DNA of 64,000 nucleotides, taken from contig OW121851.1 of NCBI GenBank assembly GCA_933228895.1, positions 124,543,624-124,607,623 of the forward strand, in the 5' to 3' direction. The DNA comes from Platycnemis pennipes (Eukaryota > Arthropoda > Insecta > Odonata > Platycnemididae). Numbering within the stretch: the first letter of the stretch is position 1; every line of letters begins with the position of its first letter. The translations under genes were made by a program, and so were the position numbers. Under the pieces are notes generated by a model. That model saw only the letters and a list, made by a program, of their open reading frames with translations, made no database searches and had not been told where the DNA came from. Of the stretch, positions 1 through 11,655 are shown piece by piece.

Positions 1-1750
1 GCGTAAGTTAATTTATTTCAACACTTCGCGTGTGCGTAAGGGTTCACTGTCCACGCTTAAAGGCTGTTTATGAGACAAGGTTCGCAAACCACTCGTAGTT
101 TAAATTCGAATATAAATTTTGGAAGCACCAGCTCCTGGTGAATCCCTTGATTGAGATTAATGAGACTGTCTGAGAATTGCTGTCATCCACGGATGTTTCT
201 TCACGGTGAGCATTCAAACACGTGTAATTTTCAGTGAATTTTGATCGTATTTCAGCCTGAAGGGGTTTTGGCTGCCTGAACAACATAGCATTAGGAGTGT
301 GACCGTTTAAATTCGCTTGAGGCTGATTCGCCTTTTCCTCTGAAATACTAGTCTAGGAAGCAATGCATCAGTGTACGTCCATCCGCGCCAAGAGATAAAC
401 GCATGCCGCGGCGTTCCAAATGCTTCCACACAAGCCAAAGGTGAACGGAGAAGTGAATGAATGTATTAGGTACTTAAAAACTTGTTAGACGTAATTTTAG
501 TTCACTTTCTTAATCAAGGAAAACGAAGTAATACCGAGAAATATAGGCCGAAAATGGCAATAATACATTTGTATACAACAACAAAAGCTGAGCGGGATAA
601 AAGTTTGAAAAAATATCTTGATTTTGTTTTCTAGGGAGAAAAATGTGTGGTGGTAAACTGGGTTTGAATATTTGATCAATTTTCTTACGGCACAAAAAAG
701 AATAATTTGTCACTAACCTTCATTATTTGCCTGAAACAGGGAATTCAATTTGAAAAAAATGCTGATTGAATACAGAAAAACACAACGAGAACGTGAAAAT
801 AACAAAAGAGTAGTTAGTCACTCGATCAAAGTAGCGTATTTTTTTTTGGAAAAGCAAGATTTAGACGCCATAATGAGGCAGAAAGTTTTTAAATAGAGGA
901 AATTAAATTGAATTGCTTCAAAAGCTTGGAGATTTTGATAGTTAACTTAAAAAATCTCCTAAAAAATTCAACTTATTTTTCAGGAATGTCGAGATATTCA
1001 AAATAATCTACAATCTTCAATTTCAGAGCTAATGATTAATTAAATAAAAAAGAGGGTTTTCAGGCCCATTTCGTGGCAATCATTCTAGACGAAACGAAAG
1101 ATATTCTACTAAATATCAATTATCCACAATATTTCGTTATGTTACGAATAGCTGGAATATTGTGGAAAGATTTTCATCTTTTAAAGAAGTGAGTAACAAC
1201 CAATCAGCTGGTTCCTTGGCAGGGCACGTTTTTGATGTTTTATGGGAATTTCAATGTGAAAATATACCGAGTAGTGTATAACATACAGTTAGGCGAACAG
1301 ACTGGTCTTTAAGGGAGAATATGAGAAAAACCCTCAAGCAATCTTTGTGCATTGTTATGCTTATAAGTTGAATGTTGTATTACCTCGATTTTTCTAAGTT
1401 AATTATCCGTGTAAAATATTTTCATCACCCAGTCTGGATTTAGAAGTTAATTTTCTAAATTAACTAAAATAACGTCAGCACTAGACGCAGAGCTACAGAA
1501 AATATTTCCAAAATTAGTTACAACAATATGGAGTTATTGTGCCGGAAACCCATTAAAAGAGCGAAAAAGTTGAGGTTTTTATGAGCATATTTCTGTGTGT
1601 ACTTTGCCTTGTGAATTACCACTAAAGGAGCCTAAAATACCTATAAACGCACGTAAAAATGGCAATCGTGTATTAGCATTATGTATTAGCACCAGCAGAG
1701 ATACTGCAGAATTACGCAAAAAACGCCAGCAATTAAATTTCTCATTCACA
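1..1750. other. AT-rich intergenic DNA, nothing recognised
   Basis: Both strands were read for motifs and no coding segment, RNA gene or repeat was recognised. The open frames at 68-286, 497-679 and 510-713 are short, low-complexity and lack any family motif, so I treat them as chance frames. Confidence 0.5.
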
Positions 1751-1756
1751 CATTCA

Positions 1757-1927
1757 GGGTAGGGGTTCCTTTCCCTGGGCCACCTGCGATTTCCTACGAA
1801 GTTCTGACACGCAGAAAATCGAATCGTAAAGATGGGGGTATCCAGAAAGGCTCTTGTCCGGGATTTGAACCGGGACCCTCCGGTCAGTAGCTCAGTAGTG
1901 CTCTACCCACTAGGCCACCACGACCCC
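1757..1927 (-). repeat. tRNA-derived SINE, minus strand
   Basis: On the minus strand from about 1927 the sequence reads like a tRNA head. An A-box-like TGGCCTAGTGG is followed about 45 nt later by a perfect B-box GGTTCAAATCC, with the usual 'GTAGAGCAC' D-arm between them. The 5' and 3' ends of the tRNA-like part cannot pair into an acceptor stem, and about 90 nt of non-tRNA body follows. This fits a SINE with an internal RNA polymerase III promoter, not a tRNA gene. The plus-strand open frame at 1832-2077 crosses this repeat and is not a gene. Confidence 0.7.
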
Positions 1928-3545
1928 CTTATTAAATGTCTATTTATTATTAAAATATTTAGTATAATTTTAATACTAATGTACAATTTGTGCTGGTCGT
2001 TCTTGAATTCAACTATGCAAATAGTGATTAGAGTGAAAGTTATCTCTTGTAAGTTCTTACTACAAGTCTCAATTTAGTCATGGAACATGAAATTAAATAC
2101 TGCAGGCATTTGAACTCAATGATATCGGATTGGAATGGGCTTTCATGCCTGGTTGTCAAGGAAATTTTATTTGTTGAAAACGGAGAAAAATTGATGTGGA
2201 GATAAAAATGCAATTTTCAGTGAAAAAGTATCGTATAATAAAATCAAATGAAAGAATTAAATTCTATATGATTTTTTTCAATACAGTGATAAAAATTTCC
2301 ATCTATTATCTTGAGTGAAACTAATTTAAAAAGCAAATGAAAAAAAATCAGCACCGAATTCAATGCTTTTCTTATGGGAGTAAAATTTAACAATGAAGGG
2401 GTAAAAACGACCCGTTTCTTAGTGCGTGCCTGAACCACAATAGGGATATTTCCTGAAAATTTCACGATTTTGTCACTAGTAGTTTGGGATGGGCGTTGAT
2501 GAGTGAAAGTGTCAGTCAGTCAGGACATTTTCTATGGGTGTTTTCAAGTCTGTTTCCGCACTAATAGGCGCTTCAGACCGGGAGGAAAGGTATAAGGATA
2601 GGAATGGAAGGGATGGGGATAGGATAAGGTCGAGTCAGGACATTTGATTTTATATGAGACAATATAAGGCTGATTTAGACCATTTATGAATACAGGGGTG
2701 AAAAAAACAATTTATAATATTCCATTGCAGAAAATTCTGACGCATCATGAGATTCAGAGACAGTGTATATCGGGCGAGGCCTATCATCAGCTTTAAAATA
2801 TTTTGATTTTCAGTCTTTGCTTACTCTGTTCTTATGTATTTCCTCGGTCTGATTTGTTTTTTCAAATACGCCCCCTGTCGTCGTTTTCATCACGTGATAG
2901 AAATCTTTGCAAAACAAATCGAAGAAGAGAACTTCGATACAAAAAATGAGTGGAAGACCTTAGGTGCTTTTCATTTAGGTGCGGCGATAGCCGATTATCG
3001 AACGCAGGTGCCGTCGATTGCCAGGATGCAAATGAAATGAAACACAGCTGGCATCCGCTTTTCGCGCATGCGCAGTCAGTTCAGGGAATTAGAGGGTAAA
3101 TATGTGATGAATTTATGAACTCACAGCAGAGAGTCGCCGGCAGCCGGCGATAGACGGCGATCCAGCTAAATCGAAAGCACCGTGGCGTGGCGATCGCCCT
3201 CTATCGCCGGCTGTAGCCGCAATTCGAAACCCTTATATACCTAACCTAAAGTATGTTTATTTATTAAATTAATATTTTATACGCATCGTCATAGTTTCTG
3301 TTAAAGTCAATATAGCATAGCAACACATCAGTACGGTGGTACTATTTACAGTTTCACATACCTAATGGTAAGAGAAAAAAAATCTGGAAGGTTGTAATTT
3401 TTACAGGTTGAAGCTCATCCTAGTTCAAAACGCACGCTTCGCCACTGGTGGATGGGATTGGTTAAAGAGGTTAGACCAACAGAGGGTAGAGGGAAAGAAT
3501 AAGGGCTCCCAACAACCCGTGATTTCGGCTTTTCCGGCTATTTCG
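1928..3545. other. Intergenic DNA with a GC-rich hairpin
   Basis: No gene was recognised. The frame at 2834-3040 has no family motif. A GC-rich patch at 3130-3230 holds the inverted repeat listed separately. Confidence 0.45.
3141..3213. repeat. GC-rich inverted repeat, 21-bp arms
   Basis: The arm at 3141-3161 (CAGCCGGCGATAGACGGCGA plus one base) is matched in inverse orientation by 3193-3213 with one mismatch, leaving a 31-bp loop. The surrounding 100 bp repeats related 'GCCGGC' and 'GGCGAT' words. It could be the core or one end of a short fold-back MITE, but no target-site duplication was found. Confidence 0.55.
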
Positions 3546-3549
3546 TATG

Positions 3550-3790
3550 GGAGAGGCACATGCTACTTTTCGATCTAGAGAAAACATAAAATAGGGAGCC
3601 AAGACAGGAAGTAAGGAGATGCATGAGGGAAAAAGGAGTATCGGAGAACTATGCTAAGTTGGTTAAGTAGACGTACGCAGTAGTTGCCACTCAGGTTAAA
3701 AGAAGTGTCGATGTGACAGAAGGCTTACATTTTAAAGTCGGATTACACCAGGGATCAGCGTAATCGCCTTCTACTTAATATTTTTCCGTT
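3550..3790 (+). pseudogene. RTE-like reverse-transcriptase fragment
   Basis: Plus-strand translation gives a decayed stretch of the RT palm/fingers as found in RTE-type 'endonuclease-reverse transcriptase' proteins of arthropods: FDLEKT, then PRQEVRRCMREKGVSENYA, then VKVGLHQGSA in degenerate form. Stops interrupt it (for example after FDLEKT and in the segment preceding TYAVVATQVK). It is an isolated internal piece without the catalytic YADD block. The minus-strand frame at 3871-4137 is nearby but unrecognised. Confidence 0.6.
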
Positions 3791-3794
3791 GATT

Positions 3795-5040
3795 TTTGCA
3801 ATTTCGCCTTCGTCCTCCGTATTGGGATACATATTGGCGGTAAGTCTCCATAAAAACCTACCTATCCTGTCTACCAATATTGGAAGATCCGAACATTTGA
3901 TCCCTTATTTTTATTCCCTGGCGGTGTAGGCTCGGCGTCGATCAAAGATTCTTCGAGGCGCAGCATTTGAGTCTCTTCCGAGTCGTCGTATCCCTCCGCG
4001 TTGCCCTCTCTCCTGAGACTAACCCTATTCCTCTGGGCTTTAAATTCTGAACAACCGTTCCCCTTCCGTCTGTCTCGCTTCCGCTGGATGCCATATCGAG
4101 ACCCCTTTGTTTCCTGAGGCCGTGTTAGGAATGACAATGATTACGCGTCGAAATCTTATTGGAAGAGTGATGACAGCGGGGCGGATGCACCTACTGTAAC
4201 TTATTGCTTGTGAATGTTTTGGATGCTTTCTAGTGGTGGCATTTTCTGCTCGTCGCGAGTTTTATTTTCCTAAGAGCACAATGCCGGGATTGAAGAAAGT
4301 AAAGCCATAGTCGGTTAACTTGAGTACTTCACGTTCAGCGGATGGAAGACGAGCATAACCCTCCAGGGCATGGGATAGGGTTACGTGTGAAGACTACTCC
4401 ACCAGCGTGGCAGCGTGACTTATCACCAATCATGCACTACATCCAAATCATCTTTATTACTATGCTCATAAACTAGTGAATATACATACTACCTAATGAG
4501 CGATTACTATGACGGAATAAAATATCACACGGAACAAACGCTATAACTGTATCATTTCATCCAAAATGCATGAAATTATTTAAGAAATATTACGAAATGC
4601 GTATTTATGGTTCAAGCAGATACTTTTTGAGGACAGAAAAAAACCATAATCCTAATCTTAACATTAATTCATATCTATTTGATTAATCATTACGTAAATG
4701 TTACGTGTAATGTGTATTATTGTATTGTAGTGTCAAGGGAAGTTAATTTTCATGAAAGCAGTTTCGTGTGACATTTCTCTATGTTGTTATGATGATGAAC
4801 TGAACGAGGAAAGAACGAGCATTTGAATCTGCCGGTGATGCAAGTTACTACGTGATGATCGGTCCATTCTGAGAGATGTATTATTTAGATAGTGAAATGT
4901 GTGGGTGTATAAAGTTGAACATAAATCTCTGATATGGCTAATATCCCAAGAAACTAAGGATATGCAGTGACATTCACCTGAAGTGACTTAAAAATGGGGA
5001 TTTTTCATGCAATAAACAGACTGTTGAAACTCGTACTAGT
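3795..5040. other. AT-rich intergenic DNA, nothing recognised
   Basis: No motif, repeat or RNA gene was recognised. The minus frame at 3871-4137 (88 codons, rich in charged residues) matches no family I know and may be chance. Confidence 0.4.
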
Positions 5041-5300
5041 TGTTATTCAGGGTAGGCGACCGACAGCTTAGGTCATTTGCGCCAGTTAGGATAAGTGGGT
5101 AGGCAGAGGTGGTCGTAACGAAAGTCACCAATTTAACGTCCCATCCAAAGGGTGGGTACTGTATTCGAAGTACTCTCCACACAGTACTGAGGGAGGGACC
5201 GGAATAACAATGAAATAACTCTCACCTTACCGGGATTCGAACTCAGGGGCCTCAGGGTGGAAACCAGTACTCCAGCCATCATATCAATCCGATCCGTAAC
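5041..5300 (-). repeat. tRNA-derived SINE (family A), minus strand
   Basis: Read on the minus strand, a B-box GAGTTCGAATCCCGG lies about 60 nt in from the right edge. It is followed by a body containing TTATTCCGGTCCCTCCCTCAG, trimmed here to TTCCGGTCCCTCCCT, and by a tail with GGCGCAAATGACCTAAG. The same B-box plus 'TCCGGTCCCT' body recurs at about 57.9 kb on the plus strand, and a related tail recurs at 42.84-42.92 kb, so this is a dispersed family. Confidence 0.6.
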
Positions 5301-6395
5301 GAAACTAGTTTAGTTATCACATAAAACAAAGAAGGAATCAGCCGAAATTCGACACATTATAAATTTCATACATAATTACAGCAAATATTACACCGAGCTT
5401 CACTCCAAATTTATGATTTTTGTATCAAATTGAAATGTGTTCATAGAATTTCTTCGTACAGCTACTAGAAATTCTGGTTTTAATGGTGAGCCAATCAACA
5501 AACTTATAATTCCGTGTGCAACGCCATTTCCTTTGAGAAGAACATGAGAGAGTCATCGAGAAAGTACACGATTTCGCGTTGAATATCAATTAATTTATAT
5601 TGAATTCTACGGCAACACTAAATATGCAAATTTCAACAAAATTAATGGTGGTACGAACCAGCAGGATATAAAATTTCGGCAATTTTCTGTCTCCAGCCGT
5701 GGCAGACGTGTATACACGTGCCCAATTCTGGGAAAATTGGCAACCCTACGTAGCAGCGGAGATAATCCTCTCCTGCGTTGGACGATTTTAAATAGGGTCC
5801 CAAAATGCTAGTGATCACAATATTGCGGTAGGGAAGCATAATCATCTCGGGTCCTCACTTAAGGAGGCTGAATGCGTAGTGTATGAAATGTTATGTGGAA
5901 AATGTGATTAAAATAAAGATATAATCTATAACCAGCATGTTTTCTCGGAAATTAAAAAAATAATAGGTAATGAAAAGAAAGGAAATCAACAGACAGCATT
6001 TTAAATGAGTAACTTTTGAGGGCGGAGTCGTCGGAGGAAGAGAATGCTTATACGGTCGGTAGATGGCAGTCACGATGCCGCATAGAAGATGGAGGACGGA
6101 GAGCTGGAGAGGTAGGGATAGAAATAAAATTCTCCCGTGAAGCAGCTCCGTGCAAATTCAGGAGAGTGGTCGGTGTGCGGTGTTCAGAGCCTCTCATTGT
6201 TGCGGAAATCACGTTTTGTCCCCTGTTTTAAACTTATTCATTTGCCACACCATCGAATAAATGCCGTAAAGGATTCCACGAGAGAGGGACGTAAAAATAC
6301 TTATTCTGATTCCGAAAAAGATGGGCGTATAGTAAGTGCTCTTTAGGATGAGGGGCTTACGGCTCAATCAGCTGTCCCGTCAACTCCGAAACTTG
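5301..6395. other. AT-rich intergenic DNA, nothing firmly recognised
   Basis: Overlapping short frames on the plus strand at 6016-6346 and on the minus strand at 5642-6073 show no motif. A perfect 14-bp palindrome ACGTGTATACACGT lies at 5706-5719. Nothing else stands out. Confidence 0.4.
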
Positions 6396-6396
6396 A

Positions 6397-6810
6397 TTGA
6401 AGGCATTCTCTCTGCAAAAACAGGCTATTAAAGCTGCCTGTGGAGTATCTATTTGTACACCAGGCAAGACGTTATTTATCTCCTTACAAATCTTAACACT
6501 TCCATCTGTTTACATACTCACCTGTGCACTTTTTGTAAAGAGTAATCCACATTACTCTTTCTCACTAATTCTCACTTTCACTATCATCAAACTCGCTCCA
6601 AAAATCATATTCATAGCCTTCATTATTTGTACAGTTTATGCTTAAAAGGTCCCTACCATTCAATAGCTGCAGTTTATAATAAGATTCCGGAAAATATTCG
6701 CTCAGTCTCCTCAATTACAGTTTTTGAAAGGAGACTAAAAACACTGCTTCTAGGCAAAATTTATTATAGTTTCAAAGAATTTATTACAGATTCTTTTCCT
6801 TCTTCGTAAG
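6397..6810 (+). pseudogene. Non-LTR retrotransposon RT C-terminus (dead copy)
   Basis: Two plus-strand frames together match the region downstream of the RT domain in CR1/Jockey-type ORF2 proteins. First comes SLQKQAIKAACGVS followed by ILTLPSVYILTCALFVKSN (about 6403-6555). A frame change follows, then VYNKIPENIRSVSSITVFERR (6675-6735, split here as YNKIPENIRSVSS and VFERRLKTLL). Typical family members have 'LQKRAIR.I.G' and 'N.LP..IR....FK..LK' here. The reading-frame switch and missing upstream domains make it a 5'-truncated pseudogene. Confidence 0.6.
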
Positions 6811-7160
6811 GTTTTGGTGTGAATTGTTGGACAACTGCTAGATTTGTAATGATATTGTGCTCGTTACTGTTATTAATGTTTTTCACTTCCTCCTTAGCAT
6901 GTGTAAATGGATTGCTACTGTTTAGTTCTCACATGGACGAAGCCCATGGCTTTTGTAATCCCTATGGTGTAAATTGGGCCGTGTAGTATTAGTGCAACGT
7001 AAATTCGGCATCGTGTGATGATCAGGTATTGCGCCTTGTGGGTTGCGGCATTGTAAGGATATAATTCCCAAACAATGCATTAACTCCTAAGAGGGGATCA
7101 GCAGCTATTATTTGCGTTTTCTACGCCACCGCCTTTTTTAAAAAATATAAAAGGAGCGAT
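6811..7160 (+). repeat. Probable 3'UTR of the RT fragment
   Basis: This follows directly after the RT remnant in the same orientation. It is T/G-rich, contains CATGGACGAAGCCCATGGCT, and has no coding potential. I infer that it is the 3'UTR of the same non-LTR element; its 3' boundary is uncertain. Confidence 0.35.
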
Positions 7161-7164
7161 CCCT

Positions 7165-9380
7165 GATTTAAAATTACATTTAATTAGTTACCTTGGTGCC
7201 GTAAGGTAAAATTTTCTTTAAGAAAAAGAGATCAAGCCATGAAAAAATAATATTCAGCCTAGGGGGTATTTCATGAGAATGAAGAGAGAAAATTATTCCA
7301 GGTACATTTTTCTTGTCCAGGATAAATATAGATCTACCTGCTAGGGTTCTAGGAGTCATTGGTTAGAAAAAAAAACAGTTCTTGAGTTTCCATTCCGTTC
7401 AAGACAAGAAAATTACATAGGAATACTGTATATGTAAGATAACACCATTACGGGCGTATTTATTTGAATAAAAAGGTAGAATCCCAAAGGATGTTATGCT
7501 TATTGGCGCAAAAAGTGAAAAATTGTGATTGGAGAAGTACAACTAAAGGCAAAACAACTGAGGAAAATGAAAACAGGAACCTTTATCAATCTTATCCGTG
7601 GAATCCCACATGATATAATTAAAATGAAAAGATAAAATAAATTGACTCTTACACGCAACACTCGCTTGCTCAAATTTGTTGTTGAAAATTAGTAACCCTT
7701 ATGAGTCTCACTCACACATAGTTTTCTAGGATTCACTCCTTTTCCTTTACTACTACTTTTCTGGGGTGAATCCTTGTAAACCCTGACAATGTGAGGGAGT
7801 GAGATTTGCAAGAGACTTCCTCTCTGTTCATCGCACCATCCTCTCCTTTCTTGTACTTAACCACATCTCAAATTTCCCTCAATTTTCCTTTTGCCCCAAG
7901 TGCTATTCTATGCAAAAATTCATCATCGCGCTTCAGGCCGAACTCCTCCTTACCACAGCTCCTTTCTTCAAATCCTCACCTAGGGTTCCCATCTTAAGTA
8001 ATATTCTGTTGGCAAGAGGCTCCTTCCACGACGCATTTATTTTAAGTACTTATATATTTGTGACTTCGTCCACCCTTGGCTAAAATATTACTCAAGTAAC
8101 TGAAATGTTCAACTTGTCTAAGTTTCTGCTCTCCTTCTTTTTTATGCTTAGCTTTGACTTGTTTTTCCTGAGGAATCTCATGTTTGCGCTCACGTTTTCA
8201 TTATGTTTTCGTAGAGCATAGTAGCGTGAAATTAGTCTTCTATTTGGCTCTTTTAACGGTTAATTTTCATTGTTGGAGTGAGTTGTAAGGACAGTGACTG
8301 TGAAAAGTAAACTTTCTGAGTCTATGTATTTTTTATTTATAAGTTCTCCGAATCAGTTCTGTAAATCAAAAGTTGTAACTGAACTGAAAAAACTACGCCT
8401 GGACAGAAAACTGAAATTCCTTTTTTTATCGACTTTGATCATTTAGGTTTTCCTTATTTAGGCTCACATTAATCATTTTGAATAGTTTCATTGCATTAAT
8501 AAGCGTCATTTAGGCCCTTGATTTATTCGACCGTCTTTTTTGCCAATTTTTGCCTTACACTCATTACTACTAGAAGTCTGTTTGCTTGTATAAGCTTTCG
8601 GAGGTGAATTAAATGATTTTCTGCTGAAAAATGTTCTCTCGTGTTTCTTCCTTTACTTAACCTGGTTGAGTTATGCAATGGCAGTGAATCATAAATTAGC
8701 GAATGAACTGACCAAAAAGTATATCCACCCTTACCAGTGTTACAGTGTATACCAACGACCTCTCTTCCGTATCGATTTTCAGCTCTCTGTCTCTCTCACG
8801 TGGGCCATGACTTCACTTCCTCTATGTAACCAACCCCTCACTCACACGCTTCCCCTGCATTATCCCTCCCTTCATGCTGGTGTCAACCCGCCCCCCTTCA
8901 TCCCCCCTGTTGCCATCCCCGTGCCCCTCGTGTAAGAACATCCGCCCGCAGGAGTCGACCGGTTCCTCGTAGCTCCATCTTGCCGGCGTCCCAGTGACAC
9001 ACCTGTCATCAGCGTTCCTGTTTGCTTGTCTCACATCCTTTTCGCCCCATCCATAGCCTGGCACGTTTCGCAAAATATCGTTCCGGGGTCCTGATGGAAC
9101 AACATCCATCAAGCTTGTCGTCAAATCAGTTGCAATCTTTTCCATAACCGTCGTCGAAAGTAAGGAACAAAGTGAAACCTGTGGTTTGGACGTGTCAACC
9201 AAATACTACTCTCTTTTTCGAATTCTATAGGCTTGGAATAATTTTAGGAATCGAAAATTATGTTTCATACACACCTATAGGATGTGAAAATAAAATTCAT
9301 TTGACCAAAATATGTCAGTGATGGCCTACGTGAAGGCTCCTTTGCTTAATGGATTAAACTTCTCCTGATATTAACTTCTA
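7165..9380. other. Intergenic DNA with unrecognised open frames
   Basis: AT-rich up to about 8.6 kb. From 8.66 to 9.2 kb it is more GC/pyrimidine-rich and open on both strands (plus 8666-8935; minus 8822-9202, 126 codons starting at TTG, not ATG). Neither product carries a recognisable domain. The minus strand of 7.8-8.08 kb faintly resembles degraded retroelement coding sequence, but I could not anchor it to a motif. Confidence 0.35.
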
Positions 9381-9385
9381 CTTCA

Positions 9386-9540
9386 TCTACATCTACAAAA
9401 TACACTGCAAGCTGCCGTAAAGGTGTGTGGCAGGGGATGACTTCACACTAAACATGCATTTTATATCATGCATGAAAAGGATTAGAAATTGTATTCTAGT
9501 CGAAACTTCACAATTTAAAAAAGATAAAAATAGCAAATCA
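9386..9540 (-). repeat. 5'-truncated copy of the non-LTR 3' hairpin tail
   Basis: This contains CATCTACATCTACAAAAT, then GTGTGTGGCAGGGGATGA, then AAACATGCA...ATATCATGCATGAAA. It is the reverse complement of the 3'UTR end at 37.86-37.95 kb and one of the longer of about 13 copies in the window. Confidence 0.7.
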
Positions 9541-9605
9541 GACATGCAATATGATGCTGTTGGTTGGGTTAGCTTCTTCTCTTAATATATTCATTACAGT
9601 AAGAT

Positions 9606-9857
9606 GGTTATTCGGCTTTCAAGGTATCAGAACCCTTTCACCTCTTCCAGCTTTTGTTTTCCTAGTTTAACGTTGATTTTGGCTTCTTCTCTCTGGCTGC
9701 ACACCAGTATCTTAGTCTTATTCTTATTGATCTTCAGCTGATGAAGACTAAGATACTGGTGTGCAGCAAGAGAGAAGAAGCCAAAACCAACGTTAAACTA
9801 GGGAAACAAAAGCTGGAAGAGGTGAAAGAGTTCTGTTACCTTGGAAGACGAGTAACC
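9606..9857. repeat. Long inverted repeat (114-bp arms, 24-bp loop)
   Basis: The arms 9606-9719 and 9744-9857 are reverse complements. The inner 85 bp (9635-9719 against 9744-9828) differ at only three positions, and the outer ~29 bp at several more. The arm sequence is RTE coding sequence (KTKILVCSKREEAK ... EVKEFCYLG), so the palindrome arose from the retroelement copy and is not an independent element. Confidence 0.9.
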
Positions 9858-10230
9858 AACGACGGTCGAATCAAGAAAGTAATAGTCAGCAGAATAGCCC
9901 AGGCAAAGAGGGCATTCTATCAATAGAAGAATCTACTTACCGCTGGAAATACAAGCGTAGAAGTAAGGAAACAATTCACCAGAACGTACATCTGGAGCGT
10001 GATTATTTATGGCAGCGAGGCATGGACAATGACAGCAGCGTAAAAGAAAAAGGTGGAAGCATTCGCATGTGGTGCTACAGAAGAATGATGAAGATTAAAT
10101 GGATCGACCGAGTAAGTAACGAGGAAGTTCTAAGAAGAGTGGGAGAAAAGAGAAACCTTCTCAATACCCTAAGAAGAAGAAGGGACAACTTGATCGGCCA
10201 CATCATGAGACATGATGTGGCCGATATTCG
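9606..10230 (+). pseudogene. RTE-like ORF C-terminal fragment with fold-backs at both ends
   Basis: Plus-strand translation (9744-10230) gives KTKILVCSKREEAK, EVKEFCYLGRRVTNDGR, RIAQAKRAFYQ, and later MWCYRRMMKIKWIDRVSNEE, VLRRVGEKRNLLNTLRRRRD and NLIGHIMRHD. These are the hallmark blocks C-terminal to the RT domain of RTE-type retrotransposons. A TAG follows AFYQ and a frame change follows 'GSEAWT', so it is dead. The left 114 bp (9606-9719) are an inverted copy of the first 114 bp of the coding fragment. The right end runs into a 15-bp-arm perfect hairpin (10193-10225). Confidence 0.8.
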
Positions 10231-10920
10231 TCTAATCCACTTGAAGAATACGGCGTTGGGATTTTATGATTTCCTGTTTGATGCCTTTATTAAACTTGAG
10301 ATCATCTTTTGTGTTAAAATAAGTGTAATTTGTGAGTCATTGGAGCTAAATTAAAGCGTCTCTTCCTAGTAAATTGAAGATGACATACATCTCCTACCCG
10401 ATTGGTGTAAAATTTAGCGTATCATGACTGGCGTTTTTAAATCGTAATAAGCTTCGCTTGGAATGGCCGGAAAATATCATTGAATTACATTTATTTGATT
10501 TCGAGACCCTTAGTCAGGGATACTACGCTTGTCGTGTTATCATTTAACGTATTCTATATGTACCGCATACAAATTTATTCCCTTGTAGCAGTGAAACGTG
10601 ACTTTTGTTTAATTCCATGGGTATCCAGTATGGTATTCCAGTTTCTCATGCCGTATTGAAATTGTATTTTTAGTCACGGAAGATACCTTCCCACTAAGGT
10701 ATTTTTATATAGTGACAGGATAGTAATTAATTCGGCTCATGAGGTAGAAAATTAGCGGCGAAAGCCATGGAAAATAACAATTTATTAGGACATTGGCTTT
10801 GAGATTCAAGATTAAGAGGGTTTTATTTCATGGCTAAGGAGAATAACAAATTTTCAGGTTCTTGAGGAAAATAGGAAAAATGGCATGCATAAAGAGTGGT
10901 CATTCTCTTTATGCTTTTTC
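10231..10920. other. AT-rich intergenic DNA, nothing recognised
   Basis: This stretch separates two RTE remnants. No gene, repeat or RNA motif was recognised. Confidence 0.45.
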
Positions 10921-10923
10921 TAG

Positions 10924-11255
10924 TGTCGTCATCATTATGAGTCAACAATCTTTGGCTTGTTGTGACTCAGCTCTCCGCTCTATTCTCCCATCAGCTAATC
11001 TCCTTATATTTACGTAATTATTCTCTTTCAAGTCCTTCACTATATATACGAGCCTCGTATATCATACTAGGCCTATCTCTTCCATTCTTCTCATTCACTT
11101 GTCCCTCAACGATTGTCTTCATCATGCCATCATGTATCAAGATACGGCCGATTAAGTTGCATCTTCTTTTTACAGTTTTCAAAAGACTTCCCTTTTCTCC
11201 CACTTTTCGGAAGACCTCTTTGTTACTCCAGGCGAAGGGGCTTTCTAACAAAATA
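10924..11255 (-). pseudogene. RTE-like 3' end, minus strand
   Basis: Minus-strand translation from 11255 gives FRKVGEKGSLLKTVKRR, CNLIGRILIHDGMMKTIVEG, then a degraded stretch, and near the end RRAESQQAKDC with a stop and a TCATAATGATGACGAC-type tail. The order matches the last ~110 codons of RTE-like ORFs ('WRAASNQS.D' then stop then a GAT-rich tail). It lies head to head with the plus-strand copy beginning at 11262. Confidence 0.7.
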
Positions 11256-11261
11256 AATATC

Positions 11262-11655
11262 CTCTAAAGGCTGGAAATACACGCGTGGAAGTAAGGAAAC
11301 AATCCACCAGAACATATATCTGGAGAACTCTTTTTTTATGGAACTGAGGCATGGACGATAACAGCCGCAGAGTATTCAGAGCTGGAAGAATTTGAAATGT
11401 GATGATACAGAAGAATTATTAAGATAAAATGGATCAACCGAGTGACTAACGAATAAGCCCTAAGAAGAGTGGGAGAAAAGAGATGTATACTGAAAACCCA
11501 AAAAAGAAGACGGGACAACTTAGACCACGTCTTAAGACACGATGACCTGATGAAGACAATCGTCGAGGGAAAAGTGAACGGGAAGAACGGAAAAGGCAGG
11601 CCTCATGTGAGGTATATGGAGCAAGGAATTCTAGCATTGGACGTAGAATAAGAGA
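11262..11655 (+). pseudogene. RTE-like ORF fragment, tandem copy A
   Basis: Translation in mixed frames gives AGNTRVEVRKQSTRTYIW, then MIQKNY near KMDQPSD, then VGEKRCILKTQKRRRDN, DHVLRHDDLMKTIVEGKVNG, KNGKGRPHVRYMEQG. Frameshifts and stops show it is dead. It ends just before a second copy of overlapping sequence starts, so A and B form a tandem pair. Confidence 0.75.

Noticed and set aside
1842..1925. tRNA gene on the minus strand
   Set aside because: A- and B-boxes are present but the ends do not form an acceptor stem and a non-tRNA body follows; called a SINE.
7799..8083. Possible RT fragment on the minus strand
   Set aside because: Only loose resemblance after several frame changes; no anchoring catalytic or C-terminal block.
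8822..9202. 126-codon minus-strand ORF
   Set aside because: Begins at TTG, overlaps another open frame, no family motif and no splice signals found.
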